A DNA stretch of 64,000 bases from Cohnella algarum (GCF_016937515.1 NZ_JAFHKM010000002.1:1359001-1423000); one strand, 5' to 3'. Positions 7,961 through 17,302 are shown, numbered from the stretch's first letter. Made by a program: numbers and translations. Notes: generated by a model from the sequence alone, not told the origin.

Positions 7961-10399
7961 TTATTGCTGCTTCAGCAGGCGCATGATGAAGGTGACCGCC
8001 TCCGCGCGCGAAGCGTTGTCGTTCGGCTTGAGCAGCTCGCTCGACTTGCCGCCGATCAACCCCAGCTTGTAGGCCGTGGCGACGTACGGGCGGGCCCAGG
8101 ATTGGACCTGGTCCGCGTCCTTGAACGGCAGCTCGGCCGTTTCGTCCGGCTCGATGCCGAGCGCGCGAATCAGAATGACCGCGATTTCCGTGCGCGTGAT
8201 CGGGTTGGAAGAACGGAACGTGTTGTCCTGGTAGCCGCTGACGAGACCCGCTTCGACCGCTTGCGCGATATACGGCCGGACCCACAGCGGAATGTTGCCG
8301 AGGTCTTTGAAGGTCAGGCCGTTTTCGGCGCTCGCCAGCTTCAGCGCGCGGGCGATCAGCGCCGTGAATTCGGCGCGGCTTACTTGCGCGTCCGGACGGA
8401 ACGTGCCGTCCGTAAAGCCGGTTACGAAGCCGAGCTTCACCGCTTCCTCGATCGTGCCTTTAGCCCAGTGGTACTGAATATCGCTCAATCGGACCGTCTC
8501 GCCCGCAGAGCCGGTTTCGGTGCCGGAGCCCGCGTTTTCCCCGCCGCTTTCTTCCGTCTCTTCCTCTTTCGGCCCGGCTTCGATCTTCACCGGCACAAGC
8601 CGCGGCGCGCCGAACTTCAGGTCGATGTCGTATTCGTGGTGGTAGTTGTATTCCGGCCAATCGATTTTTACCCATGCCGGGATAATCGCCGTCAAATCCG
8701 CGACTTCGAATTCGACGGTGCGCGTGTTTTCGGCGGCGTTGGATTCAATCGTATTCGGGGTGACGCCGTTGACCGTGAACCCGGTAATTTCCTTGCTTTG
8801 CTTGAGCGTAACCGCCACGTAGTTGATTTTGTTTTCGACTCTCAACTTGGCGGTCGTGACCACATAGCCGTTCATGACCGACGTATCCGTCGTCCCTTTT
8901 TTCAAAACGGTAAAATCCATCGTATAATTGCCGTCGGACAGCAGGTAACCTCCGGTTCCGCCGCCATTGCCGCCGGTTCCGTCCTCTTCGGCCGGAGTCG
9001 CGCCGCCCAGCGCGAATTCGAACGTGCGCTCGGTCTCGTCCCCGTCAACCTTCACAAACGCGGTATACGTCGCGCTCAGATCGTAAAGCTCGAACTGCAC
9101 CGCCTTCGCCGCCGTCAACGCAAGAGCCGCGACTTCGGACGCCTTCGGATAGACGAAGCTGCTTACGCCCGTTTTTTGCAGCTTGGTAACGGTCGCCCCT
9201 TCCGCTACGTTGAACGTTACCGTACCTTTCGCGTCTTCCACCGTCAGGCCGAGCGTACCGTCGACATGCTCCTTCGCGTTGTCCGGCAACGTCAGCGAGA
9301 CGTTGTATTTGCCGTTCGCCAGGCCTTGCTTGATGCTGCCAATGTCGAACGCGAAGCGGATATTGTAAGTCGCTTCGTAAGGAGTAGGGACCCCGTTGTT
9401 CAAATAGGTCGTCACGACATGAACCTTCGCCTTCAAAATGTCTTTCAACTGCGCGACTTCGAACTGGACGATGCGGGTATCGGCTTTCTCGTCCGCGCTC
9501 AGCGTCGTCGCTTCCGCGTAGTTTTCGCCGTCCGCGGCCACTTTGAATTCCTTGACGACAGAGCTGTCTGCCACCGTCATCGCGATCCGCTTCTTGCCGT
9601 CCTTGACCGTAAGCAGCTTCGGCGCCAGGAAGTACCGCTCCATCGTGGACGGCGCGTCTTCTTCCGCTTTCAATACCGTAAAATCGATCGTATAATTGCC
9701 GTCCGCAAGCGTCGGCTCTTCCGCAGGCTGCTCCGGTTGCTCTTCGCCAGGTTGACCCGGTTGTTCCGGTTGTTCCGGCTGTTCCGGCTGTTCCGGTTGC
9801 TGCGGTTGTTCCGGTTGTTCCGGTTGCTGCGGTTCCCCCGGCTGTTCCGGCTCTTCGGACCCCGCGAGCGGAATCGACGCCGTGTCGAAACCGAATTCGA
9901 TGTCGTACTTGTTGTTATAGCCCGGAATCGTATCCGTAGCGTCTATATGGACATAGGATTTCGATCTTGCTCCCAGATCGGCGACCTTAAATTTGACCGT
10001 CCTTTTATCGGCCGCCGTGTCCTCGCTTACCGTCGTCACCTTCGGGTATTTGTAATCCTCCGCTCCCTTGGGGTCGCCGTTGTCGACTTCCAGCGTCACC
10101 CACCAGTGGGCTTGCGTCAGTACGACCGTGACCCAGGTCTCGCCGTTGGCGATTTCGACCTTGGCTTTGGCGGCCTTGTCCATGTAGCCGTCCATTACGG
10201 ATGCCGAATCCGTGCCTTGGCCGTCCTCGACCTTGTAAACCGTGTAATCGATCAAGTACGTGCCGTCCCGATACACCGCGGACGAGGCGGATTCGCCGGT
10301 TGCGGCGGAAGCTTTGCCCGGAACGAAGTTCAATCCGGCAAAAAGCGTAAAGACGGCCGACAATAACGCGATAACTTTAAAATAAGATCTGTTCAACAT
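7961..10399 (-). CDS. S-layer-anchored NEAT-domain heme-binding protein
   Basis: Secreted cell-surface protein of 812 residues. A signal peptide (residues 1-32, ending GKASA) is followed by four NEAT-like modules at roughly 42-175, 228-352, 357-470 and 485-605. Three SLH repeats lie near 645-812 (YHWAKGTIEEAVKLGFVTG, SRAEFTALIARAL). Modules 1, 2 and 4 keep the YxxxY heme motif as YNNKY, YEATY and YHHEY. Module 3 has TFEF instead and probably does not bind heme. A Pro-Glu-Gln linker of PEQ/PEQP repeats separates modules 1 and 2. BslK of Bacillus anthracis (NEAT plus SLH) is the nearest known analogue. AAAGGAG precedes the ATG. It should capture heme in the envelope and pass it to IsdE. Confidence 0.92.
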   Translation of the reverse strand: MLNRSYFKVIALLSAVFTLFAGLNFVPGKASAATGESASSAVYRDGTYLIDYTVYKVEDGQGTDSASVMDGYMDKAAKAKVEIANGETWVTVVLTQAHWWVTLEVDNGDPKGAEDYKYPKVTTVSEDTAADKRTVKFKVADLGARSKSYVHIDATDTIPGYNNKYDIEFGFDTASIPLAGSEEPEQPGEPQQPEQPEQPQQPEQPEQPEQPEQPGQPGEEQPEQPAEEPTLADGNYTIDFTVLKAEEDAPSTMERYFLAPKLLTVKDGKKRIAMTVADSSVVKEFKVAADGENYAEATTLSADEKADTRIVQFEVAQLKDILKAKVHVVTTYLNNGVPTPYEATYNIRFAFDIGSIKQGLANGKYNVSLTLPDNAKEHVDGTLGLTVEDAKGTVTFNVAEGATVTKLQKTGVSSFVYPKASEVAALALTAAKAVQFELYDLSATYTAFVKVDGDETERTFEFALGGATPAEEDGTGGNGGGTGGYLLSDGNYTMDFTVLKKGTTDTSVMNGYVVTTAKLRVENKINYVAVTLKQSKEITGFTVNGVTPNTIESNAAENTRTVEFEVADLTAIIPAWVKIDWPEYNYHHEYDIDLKFGAPRLVPVKIEAGPKEEETEESGGENAGSGTETGSAGETVRLSDIQYHWAKGTIEEAVKLGFVTGFTDGTFRPDAQVSRAEFTALIARALKLASAENGLTFKDLGNIPLWVRPYIAQAVEAGLVSGYQDNTFRSSNPITRTEIAVILIRALGIEPDETAELPFKDADQVQSWARPYVATAYKLGLIGGKSSELLKPNDNASRAEAVTFIMRLLKQQ

Positions 10400-10417
10400 C
10401 GCATCTCCTTTTCGTGG

Positions 10418-11611
10418 TCAAGTCGTATGTTCCGACGCCGCGTCGGCCGCGGCGCGGTTGCGAAGCTTCGCTCGGCGCAACAGAAAAACCGTCGCCGCCG
10501 CGGCGGTCGCCAGCAGGCCGACGAGCAGCGCGATCGCGCCCGCTCCGGGGCCTGCCGAATCCGCCTCCTCCTCCGCGGGGGAGGCGAGAAAGCCTTCCTG
10601 CGGCTGCGCGGACGCGCTTGCCGCAGCGTCCTCCGCCGCCGCTTCCGGGGCGGCGGAAGGCTCGCTCTCCGCAGCCTCTCCGGCTGCGGAAGCCGATGGA
10701 GCGGCAGCGCCCGCGGATGCGTCGTTGCCGCCAGGCGCGGCGCCGGCGGACGCGCTCGGCGCCGCCGTCTCGGCCGCGGACGCCCCGGATCCCGCCGGGC
10801 TGGCGGCCGCCCCGGACGCCGCCGGACTCGCGTCCGGCGTCCCGCTTGCGGCGGGCGCCTCGCTCCCCGCCGCCCCGCTGCCGGCGGACGCGCCGCCCCC
10901 CGCCGCGCCTGACGTTCCGCCGCCGGCTTGCGCGGCGGAATCCTTGGCCGGCTCCGGCGACGGCGACGCCGAAGCCCCGCCCTGCGCGCCCGGCGCAGCT
11001 CCGCCCGCGGAGGCGCTCGCGCCGCCCGACGTTCCGGCCGGCGACGGCGACGCCGAAGCTCCCGGGGCCGCGGACGGCGCCTCGGCTTTCGGCGTCTCGG
11101 CGGGCCCGGCGGACGGCGTCTCCGCCTCCGGCGGTTCCTCCGCCGCCTTGACCAGCTTGGCGCTGGCCGTGTCGAACACGAACCGCACCGTATAATCGTG
11201 ATCGTAATCGATCGATTCGACCGTCACGTGCATCTTCACCGCCAGCGGGGCGGACAGTCCATCCACGCCGAAGCGAACGGTGCGCGTGTCGGCGGCCTTG
11301 TCGCTGGCCACGACCGGGGCGTCTATGTAGGAACCGCCGCTCGGCACCTGGAATTCCGTAATCCATGCGCTGTGATTCATCCGGATGTCGACCGTCGCCT
11401 CCCCGTTTTTCACGGTGAGTCCGGCAGGCTTTTCAAAATAGTCGTTGGCGATCGATACCGAGTCGTCATCCGCCTTCTTGATGACATAATCGATCGTGTA
11501 CTCGCCATCCGCCATGTCTACGGCAGCCTGGGCCGCAGACGGCCAAGCAAGCAGCGCCATGAGGCACGCAAGCGGCAGCCATGCGGCGGAAATTCGGTTC
11601 CTTTTTCTCAT
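10418..11611 (-). CDS. Membrane-anchored NEAT-domain protein
   Basis: Cell-wall-spanning heme receptor of 397 residues. A signal peptide (about 1-28, ending SAAQA) precedes a single NEAT domain (about 30-150) that ends VESIDYDHDYTVRFVFD, containing the YDHDY form of the YxxxY heme motif. A very long Ala/Pro/Ser/Gly-rich spacer (about 155-350) follows. A C-terminal hydrophobic helix, GAIALLVGLLATAAAATVFL, is followed by RRAKLRNR. No sortase LPxTG or NPQTN signal is seen, so anchoring is by the helix. The start at 11611 fits the signal peptide but has its GGAGG about 14 bases upstream, longer than usual. It is the first gene of the leftward island, 18 bp before the SLH-NEAT gene, with a Fur box upstream. 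Confidence 0.88.
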   Translation of the reverse strand: MRKRNRISAAWLPLACLMALLAWPSAAQAAVDMADGEYTIDYVIKKADDDSVSIANDYFEKPAGLTVKNGEATVDIRMNHSAWITEFQVPSGGSYIDAPVVASDKAADTRTVRFGVDGLSAPLAVKMHVTVESIDYDHDYTVRFVFDTASAKLVKAAEEPPEAETPSAGPAETPKAEAPSAAPGASASPSPAGTSGGASASAGGAAPGAQGGASASPSPEPAKDSAAQAGGGTSGAAGGGASAGSGAAGSEAPAASGTPDASPAASGAAASPAGSGASAAETAAPSASAGAAPGGNDASAGAAAPSASAAGEAAESEPSAAPEAAAEDAAASASAQPQEGFLASPAEEEADSAGPGAGAIALLVGLLATAAAATVFLLRRAKLRNRAAADAASEHTT

Positions 11612-11647
11612 GCGAAAACGAACAACCTCCCATCGAATAATCATTTT

Positions 11648-11666
11648 TTAAATGATTATCATTCTC
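11648..11666 (-). promoter_or_regulatory. Fur box for the NEAT genes
   Basis: On the minus strand this reads GAGAATGATAATCATTTAA, matching the 19-bp Fur consensus at about 15 positions. It lies 37 bp upstream of the NEAT gene start, so the NEAT genes should be repressed when iron is plentiful. Confidence 0.8.
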
Positions 11667-11817
11667 AATTAACGACAAAAAAAGAGAAAAACCTGCTCTC
11701 CTCTCCCTCCGCCCTGCCAGGCAAATCGCCCGCAGCCCGCGTAAAACCCGGCTTTCCCTTACTTCATCCCATCACCTCGGCTCGATCATAACGACTCGAG
11801 TATACCACTAGAAGATA

Positions 11818-11853
11818 TTGACATCAAGAACGATTCTCATTATCATTGAGAAT
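11818..11853 (+). promoter_or_regulatory. Fur-controlled promoter of the second heme importer
   Basis: TTGACA (11818-11823) lies 17 bp from TATCAT (11841-11846). An inverted repeat ATTCTCA-N7-TGAGAAT at 11833-11853 covers the -10 box and contains the Fur-like core ATTATCATTGAGAAT. Repressor binding here would block RNA polymerase directly. The first gene starts 30 bp downstream. Confidence 0.85.
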
Positions 11854-11882
11854 AAATCTCAGCAAAGTCGAGGAAACAGGAA

Positions 11883-12842
11883 ATGAACCTTTGCAAAATC
11901 GCCGGACTGTCCCTCCTGTCGATCGCCTTGGCGGGATGCGCGACGGGCGGAGCGGCGGGCTCCGGCGGCGCCTCCGGGGAAGCGGCCCGAATCAGCGTTC
12001 GCGACTTCGCGGACCGGACGGTCGTCTTCTCCGAAGTCCCGAAAAACATCGTCGCGCTGAGCAACGGGGATATGGACATCGTCTACGCGCTCGGCGGCAC
12101 GCTGGTCGGCAGGCCGACCTCCTCCGGTCCCCTTCCCGTGCCCGAGGCGGCCGACGTCGAGCAGGTCGGCTCCACGCACGAAGTCGATCTGGAGAAAATT
12201 ACGCTCGCCAGGCCCGACGTCGTGCTCGGCAGCGCGTCCATGAACGCGAAGGACGTTCCCGCGCTCGAGGGTATCGGAACCAAAGTCGTGCTGACGGAAG
12301 CGAACTCGGTCGACGACATTAAGAAGCAGATCGGCCTGCTCGGGCAGCTGCTTCGAAAAGAGGAGAAGGCGAAGGAGCTGATCGCGGGCATCGACGCCAA
12401 GCTGGCCGAAGTCCGGTCGGCCGCGGGCGAATCCGGGCCCCGCGTCCTCCTCGTGTACGGGGCGCCCGGGACGAATATGGCCGCGCTGCCGAATTCGCTC
12501 GGGGGCAGCATTTTGGAGCTGGCGGGCGGAACCAATATCGCGGCCGACTATCCCGCCCTGCAAAATTTCCCGCAGTACGCGCAGCTGAACGTCGAACGCA
12601 TCATGCTGGCGGATCCGCAGTATATTTTGATCATGACGCACGGCGATCCGGAGGCGGTGCGCGACGGCTTCGTGAGCGAAATGGAGAAAAACGCCGCCTG
12701 GAACGGCATCGACGCAGTGCGCAACGGCCGGGTGGACGTCCTGCCCTCCGATCTGTTCGGCACGAATCCGGGAACGAGAGTGACGGAAGCGATCGATTTG
12801 CTCCGCGGTTTGTTCGAGGCGGGCGGTGGCCCCGCGGAATGA
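11883..12842 (+). CDS. Iron/heme ABC transporter substrate-binding lipoprotein
   Basis: Lipoprotein of 319 residues with signal LLSIALAGC (Cys19) and a PeriplasmicBP_2 (FecB/IsdE-like) fold. It is related to the IsdE-like protein on the other side of the island. The IsdE methionine segment GNPMSPD is replaced by GSTHEVD, and RAAHGMPEEV by IMTHGDPEAV, so any metal or heme ligation would be His-based rather than Met/His. It may therefore take a different heme form or a siderophore. The gene overlaps the permease as ATGA and is read from the Fur-controlled promoter at 11818. Confidence 0.88.
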   Translation: MNLCKIAGLSLLSIALAGCATGGAAGSGGASGEAARISVRDFADRTVVFSEVPKNIVALSNGDMDIVYALGGTLVGRPTSSGPLPVPEAADVEQVGSTHEVDLEKITLARPDVVLGSASMNAKDVPALEGIGTKVVLTEANSVDDIKKQIGLLGQLLRKEEKAKELIAGIDAKLAEVRSAAGESGPRVLLVYGAPGTNMAALPNSLGGSILELAGGTNIAADYPALQNFPQYAQLNVERIMLADPQYILIMTHGDPEAVRDGFVSEMEKNAAWNGIDAVRNGRVDVLPSDLFGTNPGTRVTEAIDLLRGLFEAGGGPAE

Positions 12843-13837
12843 GAAAGCTCACGTTACGCGATAAGCGCAGGATTTTCCTGTGGCTGGCGCCGATCGTCCT
12901 GCTGCTGTCCGTCCTCTGCGGACTGGGCTACGGTTCGGTGCCGATATCGCCGCGGGACATTTGGCTGGCGCTCGTGTCCGAGGGAGACCCGCTGTACCGG
13001 CAAATTTTGCTGGACCTTCGGCTGCCGCGGGTGCTCATCGGCCTGCTGGTCGGCGCCTGCCTGGCCGCGGCTGGCGCGCTGCTGCAGGGCGTCATGCGCA
13101 ACCCGCTGGCCGATCCCGGCGTCATCGGCGTTTCCGCCGGCGGCGGGGTCGCGGCGATTCTGACGATGGTCGTCTGGCCGCAGGCGAGCTTCCTGCTTCC
13201 GGCGGCCGCGTTCGCCGGCGCGTTCGCGAGCTCCGTCGCCATTTATTTGCTTTCCTGGGACAAGGGAGCCTCCCCGGTCAAAATCGTGCTCGCGGGCGTC
13301 GCCGTCAACGCTTTGCTCGGGGCCGTGACGAACGGGCTCATGGTCGTCTACAGCGACCGGGTGCAGGCCGTGCTCCCGTGGCTGGCCGGCGGCTTGAACG
13401 GGCGGAGCTGGCACCACCTCGAATTCATGGCGCCGTACGCCGTCGTCGGCCTGCTGCTGACGGCGCTGGCCGTCAAGCCGGCCAACCTGCTCATGCTGGG
13501 CGACGAATCCGCCAAGCTGCTCGGCCAGAAGGTCGAGCTGCAGCGGATGCTGCTCATCCTGCTCGCTTCCCTGCTCGCGGGGGCCGCGGTCAGCGTCGCG
13601 GGGCTCGTCGGCTTCGTCGGGCTCGTCGTTCCCCATGCGATGCGGCTGCTGATCGGGGAGGACTACAAGTTGTTGCTCCCCTGCTCCATTGCGGGAGGGG
13701 CAGCGCTCGTCGTGCTCGCGGACACGGCGGCGCGCACATGGTTCGACCCGATCGAGCTGCCGGTCGGCATTCTGCTCGCCTGTCTGGGCGCGCCGTTCTT
13801 TTTGATTTTGCTTCGAAGGAGGAGTCGGCTCGCATGA
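12839..13837 (+). CDS. FecCD-family permease
   Basis: Membrane permease of 332 residues paired with the binding protein at 11883. Conserved FecCD features include [38 protein letters not shown], the ligand-gate segment [14 protein letters not shown] and the coupling segment [21 protein letters not shown]. It overlaps its neighbours by 4 bp on each side (ATGA), so the three frames are translationally coupled. Confidence 0.9.
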   Translation: MRKLTLRDKRRIFLWLAPIVLLLSVLCGLGYGSVPISPRDIWLALVSEGDPLYRQILLDLRLPRVLIGLLVGACLAAAGALLQGVMRNPLADPGVIGVSAGGGVAAILTMVVWPQASFLLPAAAFAGAFASSVAIYLLSWDKGASPVKIVLAGVAVNALLGAVTNGLMVVYSDRVQAVLPWLAGGLNGRSWHHLEFMAPYAVVGLLLTALAVKPANLLMLGDESAKLLGQKVELQRMLLILLASLLAGAAVSVAGLVGFVGLVVPHAMRLLIGEDYKLLLPCSIAGGAALVVLADTAARTWFDPIELPVGILLACLGAPFFLILLRRRSRLA

Positions 13838-14976
13838 CCGCGATCGAAACGGAACATCTGCGGCTGGATATCGGCCATTTTCAATTGGATGACGTTACGC
13901 TGTCGTTTCCGGAAGAGCAAATCACGGCGATCGTCGGCCCCAACGGCTCCGGAAAATCCACCCTGCTTAAAATGATTTCCCGGCTCGCCACGGCGGACGG
14001 CGGCGAAATCCGGGTCGGCGGCTTGCCCGCCAGGTCGTACAGGGCGACGGATTTCGCCCGCGTGCTGACGATGCTGCCCCAGTCCAAAGGGATGTTCCCC
14101 GATTTGACGGTGCGGGAGATCGTCGCTTACGGCCGTTCGCCGCACAAGCGTTTCCTGGAAAGCCGGTTGTCGGCGGAGGACCGGGAAGCGATCGATTGGG
14201 CGCTTGCCGCGACGGATACGGAGAAGCACGAAGACCGTCCGTTCCATACGCTGTCCGGAGGCGAGCAGCAAAAGGTCCGGATCGCGATGGCGCTCGCCCA
14301 GAAAACGGGCATTCTGCTGCTCGACGAACCGACCACCTTTCTGGACATGTCCCATCAGCTCGACGTCATGGAGATGCTCCGGAAGCTGAACCGCGAATGG
14401 GGCATGACGATCGTCATGGTGCTTCACGATCTGCAGCAGGCGGCGGCCTACAGCCATCATCTCGTCGCGATGAAGCACGGACTCGTCGTGGCGGAAGGCG
14501 CCCCGCGCGCCGTCATCACGCCCCGTTTTTTGCGGTACGTTTACGATATCGAAGCCAAAGTCAGGTTTGAAGAGGATTATCCCATTATCATACCGGTCAA
14601 AAAGGCCAAGGAGGACACTACGATGGTCATCGTTACGAACACGTCGAAAATTTCCAAGGGCAACGCCCACAAGCTGATCGAGCGTTTCGACAAAGTCGGC
14701 AAAGTCGAATTCATGGAAGGCTTTCTCGGCCTCGAGGTGCTGCTGACGGAAAACACGAAAGATTACGAGGAGGTCAGCGTCGTGACGCGCTGGCGGCAAA
14801 AAGAGGATTTTCAAGCGTGGACCAAAAGCAGCGCGTTCAAGGAATCGCACAAGCATCGCGAAATTCCGGACTACATTTTGGAAAATAAAATCACGTTCCA
14901 GGAAGTCAAAATCGTGCGCGATCCGCGGACGGCGGACGAACGCCCCGCCGCCGAAACGGAGGAAGCGGCCGGTTGA
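13834..14976 (+). CDS. ABC ATPase fused to IsdG-type heme monooxygenase
   Basis: One uninterrupted 380-codon frame. Residues 1-263 are a FecE/FhuC-type ATPase ([46 protein letters not shown]). Residues 264-380 are a full-length heme-degrading monooxygenase of the IsdG/HmoA fold. Its catalytic Asn, Trp and His (N7, W67, H77 in staphylococcal IsdG) correspond to Asn269, Trp329 and His339. Between the two lies AAGGAGG followed by an in-frame ATG at 14623, so a free 117-residue monooxygenase could also be made. The usual stop at the end of the ATPase is absent. The protein would tie heme import energy to heme breakdown and iron release. A terminator follows at 14996. Confidence 0.9.
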   Translation: MTAIETEHLRLDIGHFQLDDVTLSFPEEQITAIVGPNGSGKSTLLKMISRLATADGGEIRVGGLPARSYRATDFARVLTMLPQSKGMFPDLTVREIVAYGRSPHKRFLESRLSAEDREAIDWALAATDTEKHEDRPFHTLSGGEQQKVRIAMALAQKTGILLLDEPTTFLDMSHQLDVMEMLRKLNREWGMTIVMVLHDLQQAAAYSHHLVAMKHGLVVAEGAPRAVITPRFLRYVYDIEAKVRFEEDYPIIIPVKKAKEDTTMVIVTNTSKISKGNAHKLIERFDKVGKVEFMEGFLGLEVLLTENTKDYEEVSVVTRWRQKEDFQAWTKSSAFKESHKHREIPDYILENKITFQEVKIVRDPRTADERPAAETEEAAG

Positions 14977-14995
14977 CCGTCTGGATCAAGCCGAA

Positions 14996-15031
14996 GGGGC
15001 GCATCCCGCGAGGATGCGCCCCTTTCTTTTT
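14996..15031 (+). terminator. Rho-independent terminator of the rightward heme operon
   Basis: GGGGCGCATCC pairs with GGATGCGCCCC around a 5-base loop and is followed by TTTCTTTTT. It also overlaps the end of the convergent uppP gene. Confidence 0.9.
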
Positions 15032-15866
15032 ACAGATATAGAATGATGGCTAAAACAGCTGCAAGCACGAGGCGGTAAATCGCGAACGGCCCGAGCTTGA
15101 TCCGGTCGATCAGCTTCAGGAAAAACTTGATCGACACCAAAGCGAACACGAACGCGCTTATGAAGCCGACGATGAAAAAGGGCAAATACTCCGCCGTGAA
15201 ATACTCCCAGTTTTTCAGAAGCGACAAAAAGCTGGCCCCGGCCATGATCGGCACGGCCATAATGAACGTAAAGTCGGCCGCCGTCTTGTGGCTCATGCCG
15301 AGCAGCACGCCGCCGGAGATGGTCGATCCCGACCGGGAAAAGCCCGGCCAGAGCGAGATGCACTGGAACAGGCCGACCAGCAGCGCCTGCTTGTACGTAA
15401 TCTGATCGACCGTTTCGGTCTTGATCCGCTTCGGCGCGAACCGGTCGGCGGCCAGCATGAGCAGCGCCCCCGCGACCAGGCCGACCAGCACCGTCTCGGT
15501 CGAAAACAGATATTCGTCGATGTAGTCCTCGAACGCCAGCCCGAGCACGGCCGCCGGGAGCAGGCCGACGAGAACCTGAAGGAGGTTCAGCCGCTTGCCT
15601 CCGTTGCTGCCGGCCTTTTGGTCCAGCTTTTTCAATCCGAGCAAATCCAAAAACCGGTCTTTGAACGCGAACAGGACGGCGAGAATCGAGCCCAATTGGA
15701 TGACGATCTTGAAGGTGTTCGCTACGGGCTTGGTCAAAAATTCCTCCGAATGCAGCCACATGTCGTCGACGATGACCATATGGCCGGTGGACGATACCGG
15801 CGCGAATTCCGTCAAGCCTTCCACGGCGCCGAGGATCACCGATTTCACTAACTCCAACCAATCCAA
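15030..15866 (-). CDS. uppP: Undecaprenyl-diphosphatase UppP/BacA
   Basis: Polytopic membrane phosphatase of 278 residues that recycles undecaprenyl pyrophosphate for cell-wall synthesis and confers bacitracin tolerance. It has the two BacA signatures: EGLTEFAPVSSTGHM near residues 16-30 and the later WPGFSRSGSTISGG. The start is TTG at 15866 with AAGG about ten bases upstream. This gives the normal family length. An upstream ATG would add an atypical 27-residue extension. It stands alone, convergent with the heme operon. Confidence 0.9.
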   Translation of the reverse strand: MDWLELVKSVILGAVEGLTEFAPVSSTGHMVIVDDMWLHSEEFLTKPVANTFKIVIQLGSILAVLFAFKDRFLDLLGLKKLDQKAGSNGGKRLNLLQVLVGLLPAAVLGLAFEDYIDEYLFSTETVLVGLVAGALLMLAADRFAPKRIKTETVDQITYKQALLVGLFQCISLWPGFSRSGSTISGGVLLGMSHKTAADFTFIMAVPIMAGASFLSLLKNWEYFTAEYLPFFIVGFISAFVFALVSIKFFLKLIDRIKLGPFAIYRLVLAAVLAIILYL

Positions 15867-15969
15867 CCGCTTCACACCTTTTTCTCTATAATTAGGAAGT
15901 CCGTTTTCCAGCGGTTTCATCATACAGAGAAAATCGTTGAAAATCAATCGGACCGAAGTCGGGGCTTCG

Positions 15970-16416
15970 CTAGAGACCGGATTTGGAACCGGACCTGCGG
16001 AGGGTCAAATGGATCACTTCGGACAGCACGAGGCCGAACGCGATCGCTCCCGACAGCGTGAACGCCTGAAACGCCTGCTGGACCGCCTCGTCGTACCGAT
16101 CGAGCACCACGTTGCGCATCGCAGCGTAGGCGGCGCCGCCCGGCACGAGCGGCACGATGCCCGACACATTGTAGACGGTAATCGGAGCCTTGAAGCGTTT
16201 GGCGAACCATCGGCTGACGAAAGAAACGACAAACGCGGCCAGCCATGTCGCGATCACCGGATCGGCATCCGCCCGAAGGAGGCCGTAATACCCCATCCAG
16301 CCCAGCATGCCCGTCGCCCCGGCCAGCGCCAGATGATTTTGCGGCACGTTAAAGAGCAGCGCAAAGGCGGCGGAAGCGACAAAGCTCGTCAAAAGCTGCA
16401 CGAGCGCCGTCATCAT
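15970..16416 (-). CDS. Threonine/serine exporter, small subunit (ThrE_2, DUF3815)
   Basis: Membrane protein of 148 residues with four or five hydrophobic helices, carrying the NVSGIVPLVPGGAAYAAMR region diagnostic of the DUF3815 half of split ThrE exporters. It overlaps the larger DUF1212 half as ATGA (16416-16413), so the two halves are made together and probably form one amino-acid exporter. Confidence 0.82.
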   Translation of the reverse strand: MMTALVQLLTSFVASAAFALLFNVPQNHLALAGATGMLGWMGYYGLLRADADPVIATWLAAFVVSFVSRWFAKRFKAPITVYNVSGIVPLVPGGAAYAAMRNVVLDRYDEAVQQAFQAFTLSGAIAFGLVLSEVIHLTLRRSGSKSGL

Positions 16417-17197
16417 GCTCCCATGCCCCTTAAGGACAGCACGATCGCGATTCCGGCTCCGATCGCGAGCGCGGTGAATAACGCTTCCGCTCCTTTGGAC
16501 AATCCGGAAACGAAGTGGCCGGCCATCAGGTCCCGGACCGCGTTCGTGATGAGAACGCCCGGCACGAGCGGCATGACCGACCCGATGACGATGGCGTCCA
16601 GCTCGCGTCCCCAGCCGATCGCCACGAACAGCCAGGCCAGGCATCCAAGGATGAACGACGCCGCAAATTCCCCGAACAACCGGACCGGAATCCGTTTGGC
16701 CGCGAGCTGGAGCGTCAAATACCCCCGCCCCCGGCAGCCATCGCGGGAACGAAATCGGACCAGCCCCCGTGAAACATGATGAGGAAACAGCCGCTGGCCA
16801 GCGCCGCGGCCGCCGTCTTGAGCCGGAGCGAATAGCCCTCGGCGGAAATTTCCGTCTCCCGGAGCAGCCGGTACGCTTCGGGGGCGGACAGCCCGCCTTC
16901 TCCGATTTGCCGGGAAATCGCGTTGACCTTCATCACTTTGCGCAAGTCGGTCGAACGGCTCGTAATCCGGCTCAAGCTCGTAAACGAATCGGCTCCCTCC
17001 GCCCTCGTTCCTTCGATCGTAAAAATAATCCCGGTCGGGGTCACGAAGCTGTGCGAGCCGGGCAAGCCGAAAGAACGCGCGATTCGGGTCATCGTATCCT
17101 CGACCCGATACGTTTCGGCTCCGTTCTGCAGCATGATTTTTCCGGCCAGAAGACAGATGTGCGCGATCTGGCGCGTAAATTCGGGGGATTGCGGCAC
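16413..17197 (-). pseudogene. Threonine/serine exporter, large subunit (ThrE, DUF1212), frameshifted
   Basis: The first frame begins at a GTG (17197, AGGAG nine bases upstream) and encodes the soluble half (LLAGKIMLQNGAETYRVEDT, SFVTPTGIIFTIEG). It stops at 16715 after GGGGI. The neighbouring frame carries straight on with the membrane half (AAKRIPVRLFGEFAASFILG, VIGSVMPLVPGVLITNAVRD) to 16413. One more base in the C runs at 16722-16732 would join them into a normal protein of about 260 residues. The partner gene is intact and coupled, so an assembly error is more likely than decay. Confidence 0.75.
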
Positions 17198-17302
17198 CTT
17201 CCGTCTCTCCTCTGCTCGGTTGCCGTTTTTCGGGGCGGCTTGTCCGCGCCTCTTGGTCCCATTTTAGCAAAACTCGCCGGCCGCCGCCAAAACGAACGGT
17301 AA

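Noticed and set aside
7964..10366. 800-codon plus-strand frame opposite the S-layer NEAT gene
   Set aside because: Antisense shadow: Arg/Phe-rich repetitive translation caused by the high GC of the real gene. NEAT and SLH motifs settle the coding strand.
10600..11150. Collagen-like or separate gene in the Ala/Pro/Ser-rich stretch
   Set aside because: The stretch is in frame with the NEAT domain before it and the membrane helix after it, so it is the wall-spanning linker.
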